Assembly (NCBI RefSeq): GCF_900104055.1
Contig: NZ_FNJQ01000028.1
Location: forward strand, 1 to 46,733
Direction: 5' to 3'
DNA from: Pseudoselenomonas ruminantium
GTDB taxonomy: Bacteria > Bacillota > Negativicutes > Selenomonadales > Selenomonadaceae
DNA length: 46,733 nucleotides
The notes beneath the pieces are model-generated. The model saw only the letters and a list, made by a program, of their open reading frames with translations. It made no database searches and had not been told where the DNA came from. The position numbers and the translations under genes are program-made. Positions 16,234 to 25,176 of the stretch are shown in pieces; positions within the stretch are counted from its first letter, which is position 1, and each line of letters starts with the position of its first letter.

Positions 16234-19008
16234 TTATTTCGTCCCATCAAAGAAGCTATTCATCCAGCCGTCATTTTCAAAGCTTTGGAATTTTTCTTTG
16301 CCCAGCATCAGTGTCTCGCCTTCGCGGTAGACGGGGACAATCATAAAGCCCCATTCTTTTGGCTCGGACCAGATGAAGAATTTGGCCTCGCGATGGATGA
16401 TGGTATCGGTATCGTCCTGCGGGATATGGTCGCCATAGATGGCTTCGATCTCTTCCTGCGTTTTGGGTTCGAATTCATCCTGCGTGCAGGTATAGGTGAA
16501 GTTATAGCGATTATTTCCGTCCTGGTCTTTGAGGTAAAGCATCAGCGTCAGATTATCCATATTGCGGGAGAGTTCGCCGTGACTGAGCCTGCGGCTGCCG
16601 TCAATCAGGTCAATCTCCTCACCATTATGGGTAAAGCCCGTGAGTCTGTATGGGAGTTTTGGCGGCTGGCTGATGATATGGACATCTGCATAGCCGTATT
16701 TCTTGTCCCGCAGGTATTTCAGGGCACCGTCTATGCAGGTCATCTTGAGTTCCCGGCAGTCGGAGCTGTCACCGGATTTGCGTTTGGACTTGATGACTCT
16801 TCCCGGCACGAATTCCTTGAGCGAATCGCGGAACAAGTCAATCTTGCAGGATTGACCGGTCAATTTGATGATGTTGTAATCTTCGATATCCCCAGTTTCA
16901 TAAAGCGGCTCCAAAAAACGCTGAATCACGCCATAGATATCCGGTGTCAGCAACAGATTGACGTCAAAGATACTGAATACGATATCGCTAAGCTGCTTGA
17001 TGGTCACTATGCCGCCCGCCTGATGCACGGCTAGTTTCCATTTGTCCATATGCAGGACGATAGATTCTCCGTCATCAATGGGAATTTCCCGACTAAGCTG
17101 CCAGTTGCGTCCCGGTGCTTCATGGTTGCCTTCTGCGGTCAGGATGATCTTGAGGGCGCCAGCCTTCTCGAAGAAAGCTTTTTTGACCTGCTCAGCACAA
17201 TGGAACAAGAAGTAGAAGTTGTTCTTGACCTTGAAGTAATCCGTGCGGCTTTCCTTCTCCCACTCCTTGAATTTCGTCGGAATGATGGCCTCTGCCATTT
17301 CATAGGCGTTGTCGATACCACGGTACAGCGCATCGGGACCGTTTTCGTCCACACTGCGGAAGATATCCACATCAAAGCCCCGCAGCAGTTCCTTGGAACT
17401 TGTAATCTGACGCATACGCTCCCTTGTCTGTGCATCAAAGGCAGCCTTATTGCCATATACCTCATGCTGCAAGGCCCAGTTGCCATCGGACTGCTGCTGG
17501 TCATAGGTTTGCGCCAAAAGTTCCGCAATCTTGAGTTTCAAGAGCTGCATGATGCGGTAGGTCAGATTGTTACCGCCAAAATCCGTATCGCCATTTTCGT
17601 AGGCCGTTTCGATATCGATCTTGTAGGAAACCCTTTGATCATCCACCCGGAACTTACAGGAGGATAAGTCGGTGGTACCGCCGCCGCAGTCGATGATCAA
17701 GGCATGATAGAGCTGATTCTTCCGGGCTTTTTTCTGCTCGATGAGTTCACTGACCGTATTGTAAAGAACCGAAACACCTTCATCCACGGTATCATGCTCC
17801 ACCGCATACTCCGGCAGGATTTCCCGGAAGAGCTTCTGGAACAGGTATTTCTGCTTGACGGGGCTGGAGATATGGATACCTTGAATGCGGCATTTCAGGC
17901 GGTTCTCCAAGGCATGGATTACATGGAGGAAAAAAGCCCGCAAGATTTCCTTGCGGGGGACAAAGGCCCGGCGTCCATGGCGGTCGGTGATTTCCTCGTC
18001 CTTTTCATAATCACTGATCCAGCGCTTCATATCGTAGAAAACGCAGAAGCCCTCATCGATATAACTGTCTGCTGCCATCTCCACCGCATCATATCCGAAA
18101 AGATACTGCGATTCTTCCTGATCTTTCAGGGACAGCACCGAAACCACGCTGGGGAGCAGATTCGTTTCGGCAAAATCATGGAGCCGGTCGTAGAAGATAG
18201 CATAGTTGATTTCATTTTCCCGAATGCCCGGCGGCGTTTCGAGCTGCTGGCTCTCGAAGTAGAGATGATCAAGATACGCCCCGGCAGCGGTATTGGAGGT
18301 GCCAAAGTCAATGGCCACTGGCAGATGAAGGGTTTTGGGTTCCCGCACCGTAAAATCCACCAACGGCACCTGCGCCGTGCGGATGTTTTCAGGGACATAG
18401 CCCGCCTCGCCACTATAGATCCGGAAAATCTGCGCGGAAGCTGATCGGTCAAAAAAAAGCAGGGTGTAGCGTTTGACTGCCGCTTCCTTGCAGGGCAGTC
18501 CGGCTTCTTTTCGCAGATAGAGATAATCCTGATTCCTGCCCTTCGGTTCCACGTTGAAGATGCCGCAGAGATTCCGCTCCCCATCGAGCACCAGTGCATT
18601 GGTGCCAATCAGCTCCGGCGTGTATTTGACCGTCAGATTGTCATAGTAATCCACAGCCAGCTGCTGCCAGATGGTGAACTTTGCACTGCACTCCGGATGA
18701 AGCGTTGGCTGCGGCTGCAGATTCGTCCGGCGCAGGGCGTTTTCCAAAGTCTGCCAGCCTTTTTCTGAATACTTGCGGATCAGGAGTTTTTCATCCGCTC
18801 CGCGGTAGCGCAGGATGGTTTCGATCAGCGCTTCCTTGTCCATGGGATTGACAATGCCGGCAATCACTTTTTCCCGTCTGGCAATATCCCGCAGCTGCAC
18901 CGTAGACATGCCCAAAAGCTCCCGGCGATAATAACGCCGCGAGCCTTCACTTTTGTTGGTTTCAATTTTCCCATTGCGATTTAACGTATATCCAATCTTC
19001 CTAGCCAT
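16234..19008 (-). CDS. Hsp70/DnaK-like ATPase with N-terminal SAP-like domain
   Basis: The protein has 924 residues. Residues about 28-70 look like a SAP-type helix pair (GMSTVQLRDIARREK, MDKEALIETILRYRG). Residues 71-228 are a unique domain. From 231 the actin/Hsp70 ATPase fold begins with phosphate-1 loop LPVAIDFGTSNTAAG, then phosphate-2 ALIIDCGGGTTDLS (about 440), DFGGNNLTYRIMQLL and an adenosine-type IIKLTGQSCKIDLFRDSL. No standard DnaK substrate-binding domain follows; the C terminus is a beta-rich 170-residue part. Together with the J-protein at 24717-25154 it may form a dedicated chaperone pair that assembles or recycles the injection machine. No GrpE and no ClpV are in the window. 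The gene is last in the core block, just before the toxin island. Confidence 0.8.
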   Translation of the reverse strand: MARKIGYTLNRNGKIETNKSEGSRRYYRRELLGMSTVQLRDIARREKVIAGIVNPMDKEALIETILRYRGADEKLLIRKYSEKGWQTLENALRRTNLQPQPTLHPECSAKFTIWQQLAVDYYDNLTVKYTPELIGTNALVLDGERNLCGIFNVEPKGRNQDYLYLRKEAGLPCKEAAVKRYTLLFFDRSASAQIFRIYSGEAGYVPENIRTAQVPLVDFTVREPKTLHLPVAIDFGTSNTAAGAYLDHLYFESQQLETPPGIRENEINYAIFYDRLHDFAETNLLPSVVSVLSLKDQEESQYLFGYDAVEMAADSYIDEGFCVFYDMKRWISDYEKDEEITDRHGRRAFVPRKEILRAFFLHVIHALENRLKCRIQGIHISSPVKQKYLFQKLFREILPEYAVEHDTVDEGVSVLYNTVSELIEQKKARKNQLYHALIIDCGGGTTDLSSCKFRVDDQRVSYKIDIETAYENGDTDFGGNNLTYRIMQLLKLKIAELLAQTYDQQQSDGNWALQHEVYGNKAAFDAQTRERMRQITSSKELLRGFDVDIFRSVDENGPDALYRGIDNAYEMAEAIIPTKFKEWEKESRTDYFKVKNNFYFLFHCAEQVKKAFFEKAGALKIILTAEGNHEAPGRNWQLSREIPIDDGESIVLHMDKWKLAVHQAGGIVTIKQLSDIVFSIFDVNLLLTPDIYGVIQRFLEPLYETGDIEDYNIIKLTGQSCKIDLFRDSLKEFVPGRVIKSKRKSGDSSDCRELKMTCIDGALKYLRDKKYGYADVHIISQPPKLPYRLTGFTHNGEEIDLIDGSRRLSHGELSRNMDNLTLMLYLKDQDGNNRYNFTYTCTQDEFEPKTQEEIEAIYGDHIPQDDTDTIIHREAKFFIWSEPKEWGFMIVPVYREGETLMLGKEKFQSFENDGWMNSFFDGTK

Positions 19009-19032
19009 ACCATTCTTCCCTTGCTGTTATTT

Positions 19033-19785
19033 TCAGTGCATGATGAAATCGTCGATATTCATCGTGCCATTTCCCGGTGCCACTACTTTTTTGGCCTGCT
19101 TTTGTGCCTGCTGGACTGCATTGCCGGCCATGGTGGTTATCTGCGCTGCCTGACCGGCCAGGGGCGAAATCTTCTCTGCCTGCTTGATCACTTCTGCCTG
19201 TGCCGCCTGTTTGGCGATTTGCCCCATGATTTGACCAGAATTTGTCACATTGCCGATATCACCGAAGCAACCGTTCTGCGGCATGGCAGCCGTGATGATA
19301 TTGCCCCCCATGTCAGACATCGCACTGCCCAGCGCTCCGCCGAAGCCGCCGCCAACGGCAGCAAAAGCGCCGCCTGCACCGGTGCTGCCTGCAGTCACCT
19401 TATCTACCAGGTCCGTTTTCTGCCGGACCACCAGACGGAAGGTGCCAAAGCCCTCAGTATCCTCATAGCTTTCCTTGTAATCCACGACAAAGGCCTTGGA
19501 CAGATGCACCTGCCGGAAAGTCTTACCCGCAAAGACAACGGTCAGCATCACATCCCGATAGGCCTGATCCGATTCAGCAGGAACATGGGCCCAATTGAAA
19601 AGCTTCATGGTCTCGTTGCCCTCTGCTGCAGCATAGAGCTTGCCCGTCACCACGATGGTCGAAAGACTTTTTGAAGCCCGTGCTCGTGAATCCTCCGGTG
19701 TATAAAGCTCAGTCTCCGCCGTACGGATCATATTCTCATCCAGCGAAATCGTATCTGCACCTGTTACCTGTAATCTGAAACCCAT
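19033..19785 (-). CDS. Hcp-like tube protein with C-terminal extension
   Basis: Residues 1 to about 133 are homologous to the two shorter tube proteins at 25236 and 25680 (MGFRLQVTGA, a DSRAR word, HVPAE, AYRDV, KAFVVDYKESYED, GFGTFRLVVRQKTDL). The following roughly 115 residues are absent from them: a Gly/Ala hinge (GSTGAGGAFAAVGGGFGG), then an Ala/Gln/Lys helix (GQIAKQAAQAEVIKQAEKI and QQAQKQAKKVV) and a short terminal NIDDFIMH. Extended Hcps in T6SS act as effectors or special ring subunits. Here no toxin motif is visible, so a structural role (tube cap, adaptor to spike or membrane) is equally likely. AAGGAG precedes the ATG. The gene starts 22 bp inside the Sel1 gene. Confidence 0.8.
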   Translation of the reverse strand: MGFRLQVTGADTISLDENMIRTAETELYTPEDSRARASKSLSTIVVTGKLYAAAEGNETMKLFNWAHVPAESDQAYRDVMLTVVFAGKTFRQVHLSKAFVVDYKESYEDTEGFGTFRLVVRQKTDLVDKVTAGSTGAGGAFAAVGGGFGGALGSAMSDMGGNIITAAMPQNGCFGDIGNVTNSGQIMGQIAKQAAQAEVIKQAEKISPLAGQAAQITTMAGNAVQQAQKQAKKVVAPGNGTMNIDDFIMH

Positions 19786-20594
19786 GATGGAACTCCTTTC
19801 TTATAGCGGCTGTTCATTTTGTCCTGTGCAATGCGCAGGAAAGTCTCGTATTCCTCGCCCTTCTCCTGATTGCGTTTCACGCCATGGCCATTCTTGTAGG
19901 CATCGGCCAGCAGGCGTACCGATAACGGATCATGGGGCGCTCGTTCAAAATATGTGATGGCCCTTTTCTCATCTTTGGGCAGGCCGCGCCCGGTATAATA
20001 GGCCGAACCGATATAGGCGATGGCTGCCGGATCGCCCTCTCTGGCCCCCAGCTGACTCCAACGCACGGCCTTGTCATAACTCTGCCGCACCACATCCCCG
20101 GTATGTGCCCGGCGTCCAGCCATGGCATAGAGACGGCAGAGGGGCAATGTCTTTTTCGTATAAGCCGGACTTGCATAGACCTTGGCCAGCTCTCCATTTG
20201 CCCGGGCAGCTTTCTGCTGCCAGCTGGCCGCCTGCCCGGCATCCCGGGGAACCTGCTGCCCTGTGCGGCAGGCATAGGCAACGATGAACATGGCCTCGGG
20301 ATCATTCTGCTCAGCCCAGGCCTGCACCTGCTGGAAATCATATTTCCGATAAGCCTGCAAGAGTTGGGCCTGCTTCTTTTTTTCCTCCTTGCGGGCCTTC
20401 CGGGCGGCCTTGTCCTGCCGGGACATTTTCGGATGGATTGCCGGCAGATGCAGCTTACTGAACACCTGCTCAGCCGTGGCCATCTTGCCCACATCGGCAA
20501 ACACCTCGGTCGAGGAGGCGCTGGCCGTCCCGGTCAGGACAAGGAAGCAGGCCATCAGGCTTGCAGCGATCAGCGGCTTCTTTGACTTCATCAT
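19764..20594 (-). CDS. Secreted Sel1-repeat protein
   Basis: This protein of about 276 residues starts at the ATG at 20594 (GGAGG 8 bp upstream; a GTG at 20612 is possible). The N terminus is a classical signal peptide (KKPLIAASLMACFLVLTGTASAS). A basic segment follows (SRQDKAARKARKEEKKKQAQ), then Sel1/TPR-like helical repeats (DPEAMFIVAYACRTG; DPAAIAYIGSAYYTGRGLPKD; LSVRLLADAYKNGHGVKRN). It should act in the periplasm, where such repeats scaffold complexes. It lies directly behind the pseudo-phosphatase gene, whose TPR part is also predicted to be outside the cytoplasm, so the two may interact. Confidence 0.75.
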   Translation of the reverse strand: MMKSKKPLIAASLMACFLVLTGTASASSTEVFADVGKMATAEQVFSKLHLPAIHPKMSRQDKAARKARKEEKKKQAQLLQAYRKYDFQQVQAWAEQNDPEAMFIVAYACRTGQQVPRDAGQAASWQQKAARANGELAKVYASPAYTKKTLPLCRLYAMAGRRAHTGDVVRQSYDKAVRWSQLGAREGDPAAIAYIGSAYYTGRGLPKDEKRAITYFERAPHDPLSVRLLADAYKNGHGVKRNQEKGEEYETFLRIAQDKMNSRYKKGVPSWVSDYR

Positions 20595-20608
20595 GCTCCG
20601 TACCTCCC

Positions 20609-22579
20609 TCACTGCGCCTCACCGCCATCGATGGCTTCATCGGCGGTAATCGCAGCGATCAGGCTGTCCATCTCCGAAGCCTTCTGGCTGTTGCCGCACT
20701 GCTGATAAGCCGCCTTGGCCTGTGCCGCTGCCTGCTTGGCATTTTCGTAATCATGGGCACCATAGAGATTCTGCGCCTTGTCTTCCAGGCTTCTGGCGTT
20801 TTCCTGCTGCTCGGTCATCGCCTGCAGCTTCGCCTGTGCATTGGCCAGCTTGTCGCTGACGTTGCTGGCTTCGCCATATTCATGCAGGGCGGCATACTTC
20901 CCATAGGCACTGTTATAATAAGCCACAGCCCCGGAATAATCGCCGTTAGCCGCTGCCCGGTCACCATTGGTTTCCGCTACGGCCGCCGCGCCAAAGGCAT
21001 TGGCTTTTTCCTCGGCCTTCTGCTGCATATCCTTCTGCGCATCCCCCTGTGCCTTGTGCAGGTTTTCCAGACCGCTCATGCTCTGGTCACGGCCGCCCTT
21101 ATCCCCGAGCTGAGCCGCCATGCGGCGGGCTTCGAGATAAGCGGCCTCGGCGCCCTTGTAGTCGCCGGCGGAAAGCAGGCTGTCGCCCTTGCTGATGGCT
21201 GCCTGCATCAGCGCCTTGCTGGCCTCATCCTGCTTGCCCAGCTGTTTTGCCTTGGCATCATAGAGCTTGTTCAACGCCTCCAGCGCCCGCTTCTTACCCT
21301 CATCATAATGCTGCCATTCGGCCTTGTCCCGGGCCTGGAAGTAGTAATCCTCGGCCTTGTCCAGATCACCGGAGGCCAAAGCATGGTCGCCCAGCGTGAT
21401 CAGATCATCCACGGAAAGATGTTCGCCAGCCTGATGGATGCGGCGGTCGATATAGTCGCTGCCGAGCATATCCGCCTGCCGGGAAAGCTCCTTGGCCGAC
21501 TGGAAGCGGTCATAGGCCGTCTCAAAATCCTTGTCACGGAAGGAATCATCCCCCTGCACGATGGCATCGATGGTCTGCTGATAGGATTCCAGCTTTTCCG
21601 CTTCGCTGTTTTCCTCGAGCTTCGCAGCCTTCTGCACGCAGTCATCGCATTCTTTCTGTGCGCGTACGAAATTCTCCGCACTGCAATAGGCCAGCACCCG
21701 CCGTTCCTGCGCATACATTTCCCGCACAGCCGTCTGATGGGCATGATAGCGATAGAACAGGAAACCGCCCACCATGATGAACAGGATGGCTGCGGCAATG
21801 GCAATCCGGATGCGGCGGCGGCGTTTGCGTGCGCGTTCCGGATCGGAATAGACCTTGTTGACGAAAATCGAAGCAATGGTATAATTGCGCAGCTCCTTGG
21901 GCTGGCGGGAAAGCAGAAGTTCTTCCACATAGTCCACGGATTCCTGCGGTTCATTGGTAGCATCGACAAAGACATCATCGAGTTCCCCTTCGTCTACATT
22001 CTCCCAGATTCCCGCCGTGTAGAGGCTGATGATATCCGCATCCATCAGCTTCATCTGCGGCGAGATAAAGGGCTCGAAATCGTCCCGCTTGCCTAAGTAT
22101 GAATAGAGGTTATCCCGTTCCCTGCTCCTCGCTACCGGCGTCACAGCTTTGCCCTGATCCATGAGGTCCTGCGCCAGTGACTGATCCTTGGACTGCAGTT
22201 TCATCCGTCCCTGGCGATACATGCGCAGGCGGGCATTGCCGGCCGCACCATAACGCATCTTCTCATAGTCCGTGACCACGACGACGACAGATGCCCGCAG
22301 TTTCTCCCGCGAAGCACTGGCCACCAGCCGGTCATTGGCATCCTGCAGATAGCGCTTGAGGGCCATCTTCGAGATTCCCGGCTGCTCCTGAAAACTCAGC
22401 AGGATATTCTCCACGGCCCGCTTGGCCCCGACGGATTCCTTGAAATCCGTTATCCCGGAGGCTATTACATAGCAGGCATAATCGTCAAGTTCGACGAAGG
22501 CAAAATAGTCGTTGTTCACCAGCTGGCTGCCTGCTTCAGAGGCAAAGGCTGTCCGAAAGTCGCTGTTTGATTTTCTCAA
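20609..22579 (-). CDS. Pseudo-PP2C / single-TM / TPR receptor-like protein
   Basis: About 656 residues follow a TTG at 22579 (AAAGGAG 9 bp upstream; no ATG suits). Residues 1 to about 235 have the PP2C outline (SDFRTAFASEAGSQLVNNDYF; YACYVIASGITDF; YGAAGNARLRMYRQG; ADIISLYTAGIWENVDE), but the metal-binding Asp positions are gone: ASGI replaces ADGxG and TAGIW replaces SDGL. A basic stop-transfer and TM helix lie near 255-277 (IRIAIAAAILFIMVGGFLFY). The rest is a long array of TPR-like helices. The layout is an inactive phosphatase inside and a TPR scaffold outside, so a sensor or scaffold is likely rather than an enzyme. It overlaps the active PP2C gene by 44 bp. Confidence 0.75.
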   Translation of the reverse strand: MRKSNSDFRTAFASEAGSQLVNNDYFAFVELDDYACYVIASGITDFKESVGAKRAVENILLSFQEQPGISKMALKRYLQDANDRLVASASREKLRASVVVVVTDYEKMRYGAAGNARLRMYRQGRMKLQSKDQSLAQDLMDQGKAVTPVARSRERDNLYSYLGKRDDFEPFISPQMKLMDADIISLYTAGIWENVDEGELDDVFVDATNEPQESVDYVEELLLSRQPKELRNYTIASIFVNKVYSDPERARKRRRRIRIAIAAAILFIMVGGFLFYRYHAHQTAVREMYAQERRVLAYCSAENFVRAQKECDDCVQKAAKLEENSEAEKLESYQQTIDAIVQGDDSFRDKDFETAYDRFQSAKELSRQADMLGSDYIDRRIHQAGEHLSVDDLITLGDHALASGDLDKAEDYYFQARDKAEWQHYDEGKKRALEALNKLYDAKAKQLGKQDEASKALMQAAISKGDSLLSAGDYKGAEAAYLEARRMAAQLGDKGGRDQSMSGLENLHKAQGDAQKDMQQKAEEKANAFGAAAVAETNGDRAAANGDYSGAVAYYNSAYGKYAALHEYGEASNVSDKLANAQAKLQAMTEQQENARSLEDKAQNLYGAHDYENAKQAAAQAKAAYQQCGNSQKASEMDSLIAAITADEAIDGGEAQ

Positions 22580-23480
22580 GATGGTTACTCCTTTTCTTCT
22601 TTCTTCCCTGTTTCTTCTCAACCGGCATCTGCGCCGGATCATAGGTATCATAGAGGATCACACTGGCGTTGTCCTTGTCTTCCCGGGAACTTCCCTCTAC
22701 CAGCGCGATGATCTGCTGGGCTTTTTCCTGCGGCGATGCCGCCTGCCCCAGACAATCCTCGATCTGCCGCCAGGGCGCCGTCTCGGTCACACCGTCCGAC
22801 AGGATGACCACAATATCCCCGGGCTGCAGTTCGATGGGTTCACTGAAAAACTCGATGTCATGAAAGCCATCCTGCCCCACGAAATTATACAAGCGCCGCT
22901 CATGCAGCAGCTTCAGGGCCTGCTCCTTGGTGATACGCCCCTGCTGATAACGATGCTGGGCTAAGATGTCAATCGTCTGCCCCTCCGTGACCGGCACCAG
23001 ATCCCCATCACGGAACAAGGCAATGCGGCTGTTGCCCACCAGGGCATAGTAAAGGAGTCCCCGCTGGATGATAGCCGCAGCCAGACAGGTAGAGCCCCGC
23101 CCGTCTTCGAGCACGCTCAATATCTTGTGATTGGCCGCCTGAAACGCCTTGCGGAAATAATACTGCGGCTTGTCCTGCCCCTGACACTCCTGATAGAGAT
23201 CCAGACAGGTATCAATGGCCAGCTTCGCCGCAATCTTGCCGGCCTGTCCCCGGCCATCTGCCAGCAGCAGCAAGCCGCCCTCATCCCCCAGCGCACTGCC
23301 CGTCAGGTCCTGCTGCAACTGCCGCTGACCAATAGTCGAGGCTGTGCCAATAGGATTCGACGGCAATGCTGCTGCCTTTTCAGGCACCGTTTCTACTACC
23401 GTCTGTTTTTCGGGCCAAAAGCGGACGACCAAGAGCAGTACGATAATAACGCTCAGACCGATCAGACTATATATTCCCAT
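22536..23480 (-). CDS. Membrane-anchored PP2C-type Ser/Thr phosphatase
   Basis: The 314 residues start at the ATG at 23480 (GGGAG upstream; it overlaps the FHA gene by 14 bp). A TM helix at 3-21 (IYSLIGLSVIIVLLLVVRF) anchors a cytoplasmic PP2C domain: DEGGLLLLADGRGQAG (about 66-80), GSTCLAAAII, YALVGNSRIALFRDGDLVPV, IVVILSDGVTETAPW and DKDNASVILY. The Asp residues of the ADG and SDG motifs and the late D-N pair needed for two metals are present, so it should be active. In H1-type T6SS, a PppA phosphatase and FHA protein form a threonine-phosphorylation switch. This gene lies between an FHA gene and a pseudo-phosphatase gene, but no kinase is visible. Confidence 0.85.
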   Translation of the reverse strand: MGIYSLIGLSVIIVLLLVVRFWPEKQTVVETVPEKAAALPSNPIGTASTIGQRQLQQDLTGSALGDEGGLLLLADGRGQAGKIAAKLAIDTCLDLYQECQGQDKPQYYFRKAFQAANHKILSVLEDGRGSTCLAAAIIQRGLLYYALVGNSRIALFRDGDLVPVTEGQTIDILAQHRYQQGRITKEQALKLLHERRLYNFVGQDGFHDIEFFSEPIELQPGDIVVILSDGVTETAPWRQIEDCLGQAASPQEKAQQIIALVEGSSREDKDNASVILYDTYDPAQMPVEKKQGRKKKRSNHLEKIKQRLSDSLCL

Positions 23481-24042
23481 AGGAACCGTCGCTTTCTCCC
23501 TCGGTCTCATAACCGCCCTCATCCGGGTAACTGGACGGATCTTCCCAACGGAAATGCTCGCCACAGAAGGGCACAAAGAGGAACTTGCTCTCGCCCATCT
23601 CAATCACATCGTAGACTGAAAGCACCACCGGCGTATAAACCGCAGCCTCGTTATGGTAAACCAAGCCATTGGAATCCCCCGGCAGAAGCACCGTTTCATG
23701 TTTCTTCGGATCATAGACCAGGATTGCATGGTTGCGCCGGGAAATCTTGTTATCACCGAGAATCTGAATATCCATATCATCGGCACGGCCAATGAAGTTC
23801 TTGCCGGATTTTATCTTGTAATCCTTTCCCTGCCGCGGCCCGTCAATGCAGACCAGCCAGCCGCAGACCGGGTCGATTTTCTCCAGCATCAGCATCTCGT
23901 CCACATCGACATCACTCTGGCCGACCATGCTCGTCTCCTTGCGCTCCTGCGTCGCCGTCTCGATATTGCAATACGGACAAACCGTACCATACCGCCGCGA
24001 ACTGAATAAATGCCCATTGGGGCAACGAATAAGACCACTCAT
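23467..24042 (-). CDS. FHA-domain protein with N-terminal zinc ribbon
   Basis: This 191-residue protein has a zinc-ribbon-like start (C7-x2-H-type CPNGH, then CPYC at about 22-25). Residues about 60-165 are an FHA domain: GWLVCIDGPRQGKDYKI, NFIGRADDMDIQI, ISRRNHAILVYDP, SNGLVYHN and VYDVIEMGESKFLFVPF. The phosphothreonine-binding Arg and the S-R-R-N-H turn are kept. The C terminus is acidic. It would read out threonine phosphorylation in the cytoplasm and recruit a partner, a role taken by Fha1 in T6SS control. It overlaps the PP2C gene, which fits a joint switch. Confidence 0.85.
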   Translation of the reverse strand: MSGLIRCPNGHLFSSRRYGTVCPYCNIETATQERKETSMVGQSDVDVDEMLMLEKIDPVCGWLVCIDGPRQGKDYKIKSGKNFIGRADDMDIQILGDNKISRRNHAILVYDPKKHETVLLPGDSNGLVYHNEAAVYTPVVLSVYDVIEMGESKFLFVPFCGEHFRWEDPSSYPDEGGYETEGESDGSYGNI

Positions 24043-24116
24043 TCCTCAAAACTCCTTTTTTCTAAACAAATTCAAACAATCGCTGGACGATTCAATGCGA
24101 AAATATTTACCTTCCC

Positions 24117-24686
24117 TCACGCTAATTCCAACTGTGTCATGCCGACGATGATGATGTCGCCGATCTCCACCTTACAGGGTTCACCGGCGGTCAGCTGGTA
24201 TTTGCGACCGTCGCGGACTTTGCAGAGCTGGGTGCCGTTGCGGCTCGAGAGGTCTTCCACGTACCAATCCGCATTGGCGTAGTTGAGCACCGCATGTTCG
24301 ATATCGATAAGCGGTGCGTAAGGACTCCTGGTCAGGTCGATATCCACCATGTTTTCCCGGCAGTCCCGACCGATTACAAGGCCGGTGCGGTTGAAAAGAT
24401 CCCAGCTTTTCAGGATATCGCCCTTTTCGCTGAGCCAGTTGAGCTGCGTAATGCCAGCGGCAGCTACAGGTTCCGGCTCACTTTCCTCCTGCACGGGCAC
24501 GATTTCCTCTGCGGGCTGGCGCAGGAAGAGGATCAGGCTGACCAAAGACCAAATAAAAAGAATAATACCTATCGCCATCAAAATCCCGGTTGCCAGTTCA
24601 CTGCCTAAATCCGTCAGGAAGGCGGTCATCGCCAGCAGGATACCGGCCACACCCAAAAGGGCTGTTGTAATCTGTTTCCGATACAT
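24117..24686 (-). CDS. Membrane FHA-domain protein
   Basis: The 189 residues start at the ATG at 24686 (AAGGAG 9 bp upstream; the frame is open to 24716). Two TM helices (ITTALLGVAGILLAMTAFL and LMAIGIILFIWSLVSLILFL) precede a cytoplasmic FHA domain: SWDLFNRTGLVIGRDCREN, VDIDLTRSPYAPLIDIEHAV, WYVEDLSSRNGTQL and GEPCKVEIGDIIIVG. The GRD and SSRNGT motifs are good, but the usual S-R-x-H turn is D-I-E-H, so phosphopeptide binding may be altered. It would tie the phospho-switch to the membrane. It stands between the J-protein gene and the zinc-ribbon FHA gene. Confidence 0.85.
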   Translation of the reverse strand: MYRKQITTALLGVAGILLAMTAFLTDLGSELATGILMAIGIILFIWSLVSLILFLRQPAEEIVPVQEESEPEPVAAAGITQLNWLSEKGDILKSWDLFNRTGLVIGRDCRENMVDIDLTRSPYAPLIDIEHAVLNYANADWYVEDLSSRNGTQLCKVRDGRKYQLTAGEPCKVEIGDIIIVGMTQLELA

Positions 24687-24716
24687 GATTGCTTTCTCCT
24701 TTCCGTAGAAAATCAC

Positions 24717-25154
24717 TTAGGAAAAGCCGAAGAAACGCTGGAACATATCGCTGGTATCCAGCGGATCTTTCTTCTTTCCCTGCTTGCCATCTGCCGGATT
24801 TTGCATCCCGGCAAAAAATGCTTTTTCAAAGGCCTCCTGCGAGAACGCCCTGCCAAAATCGGGACCAAACGGCCTTGCTCCCGCCGCCTGCTGCCGGGGA
24901 CGTGCCTGCCCGCTTCCATTTGTACCAGCCTGCCGCTGCCCCTGTTGTTTCCGGTCGAGGTCATAACGGGCGCGCTTGCTGTCGTCACTCAATATCTGAC
25001 AGGCCTCATTGATGAGCTTGAACTGCTCGGCAGCCGCCGCATCGCCGGGATTGAGGTCCGGATGATATTTTTTCGCCAGTTGGCGGAATGCCTTCTTGAT
25101 GGCTTTTTTATCCGCATCCGGCGTCAGCCCCAGGATCTTATAGTAATCTTTCAT
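24717..25154 (-). CDS. J-domain (DnaJ-like) co-chaperone
   Basis: Residues 1-69 form a complete J-domain ([31 protein letters not shown] with the HPD loop; [18 protein letters not shown]). A Gly/Gln/Arg-rich linker and a C-terminal Phe-rich tail ([27 protein letters not shown]) follow. The zinc-finger and C-terminal domains of DnaJ itself are absent, so this is a class C J-protein with a private client or anchor. The Hsp70-like protein at 16234-19008 is its obvious partner in the same locus. It lies after the hairpin that ends the tube genes. Confidence 0.9.
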   Translation of the reverse strand: MKDYYKILGLTPDADKKAIKKAFRQLAKKYHPDLNPGDAAAAEQFKLINEACQILSDDSKRARYDLDRKQQGQRQAGTNGSGQARPRQQAAGARPFGPDFGRAFSQEAFEKAFFAGMQNPADGKQGKKKDPLDTSDMFQRFFGFS

Positions 25155-25176
25155 ATGCTTATCTCCAGATAATAGG

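Noticed and set aside
20561..22096. A 511-codon plus-strand frame
   Set aside because: Antisense shadow of the pseudo-PP2C/TPR gene; hydrophobic only because Glu/Lys-rich coding is read backwards.
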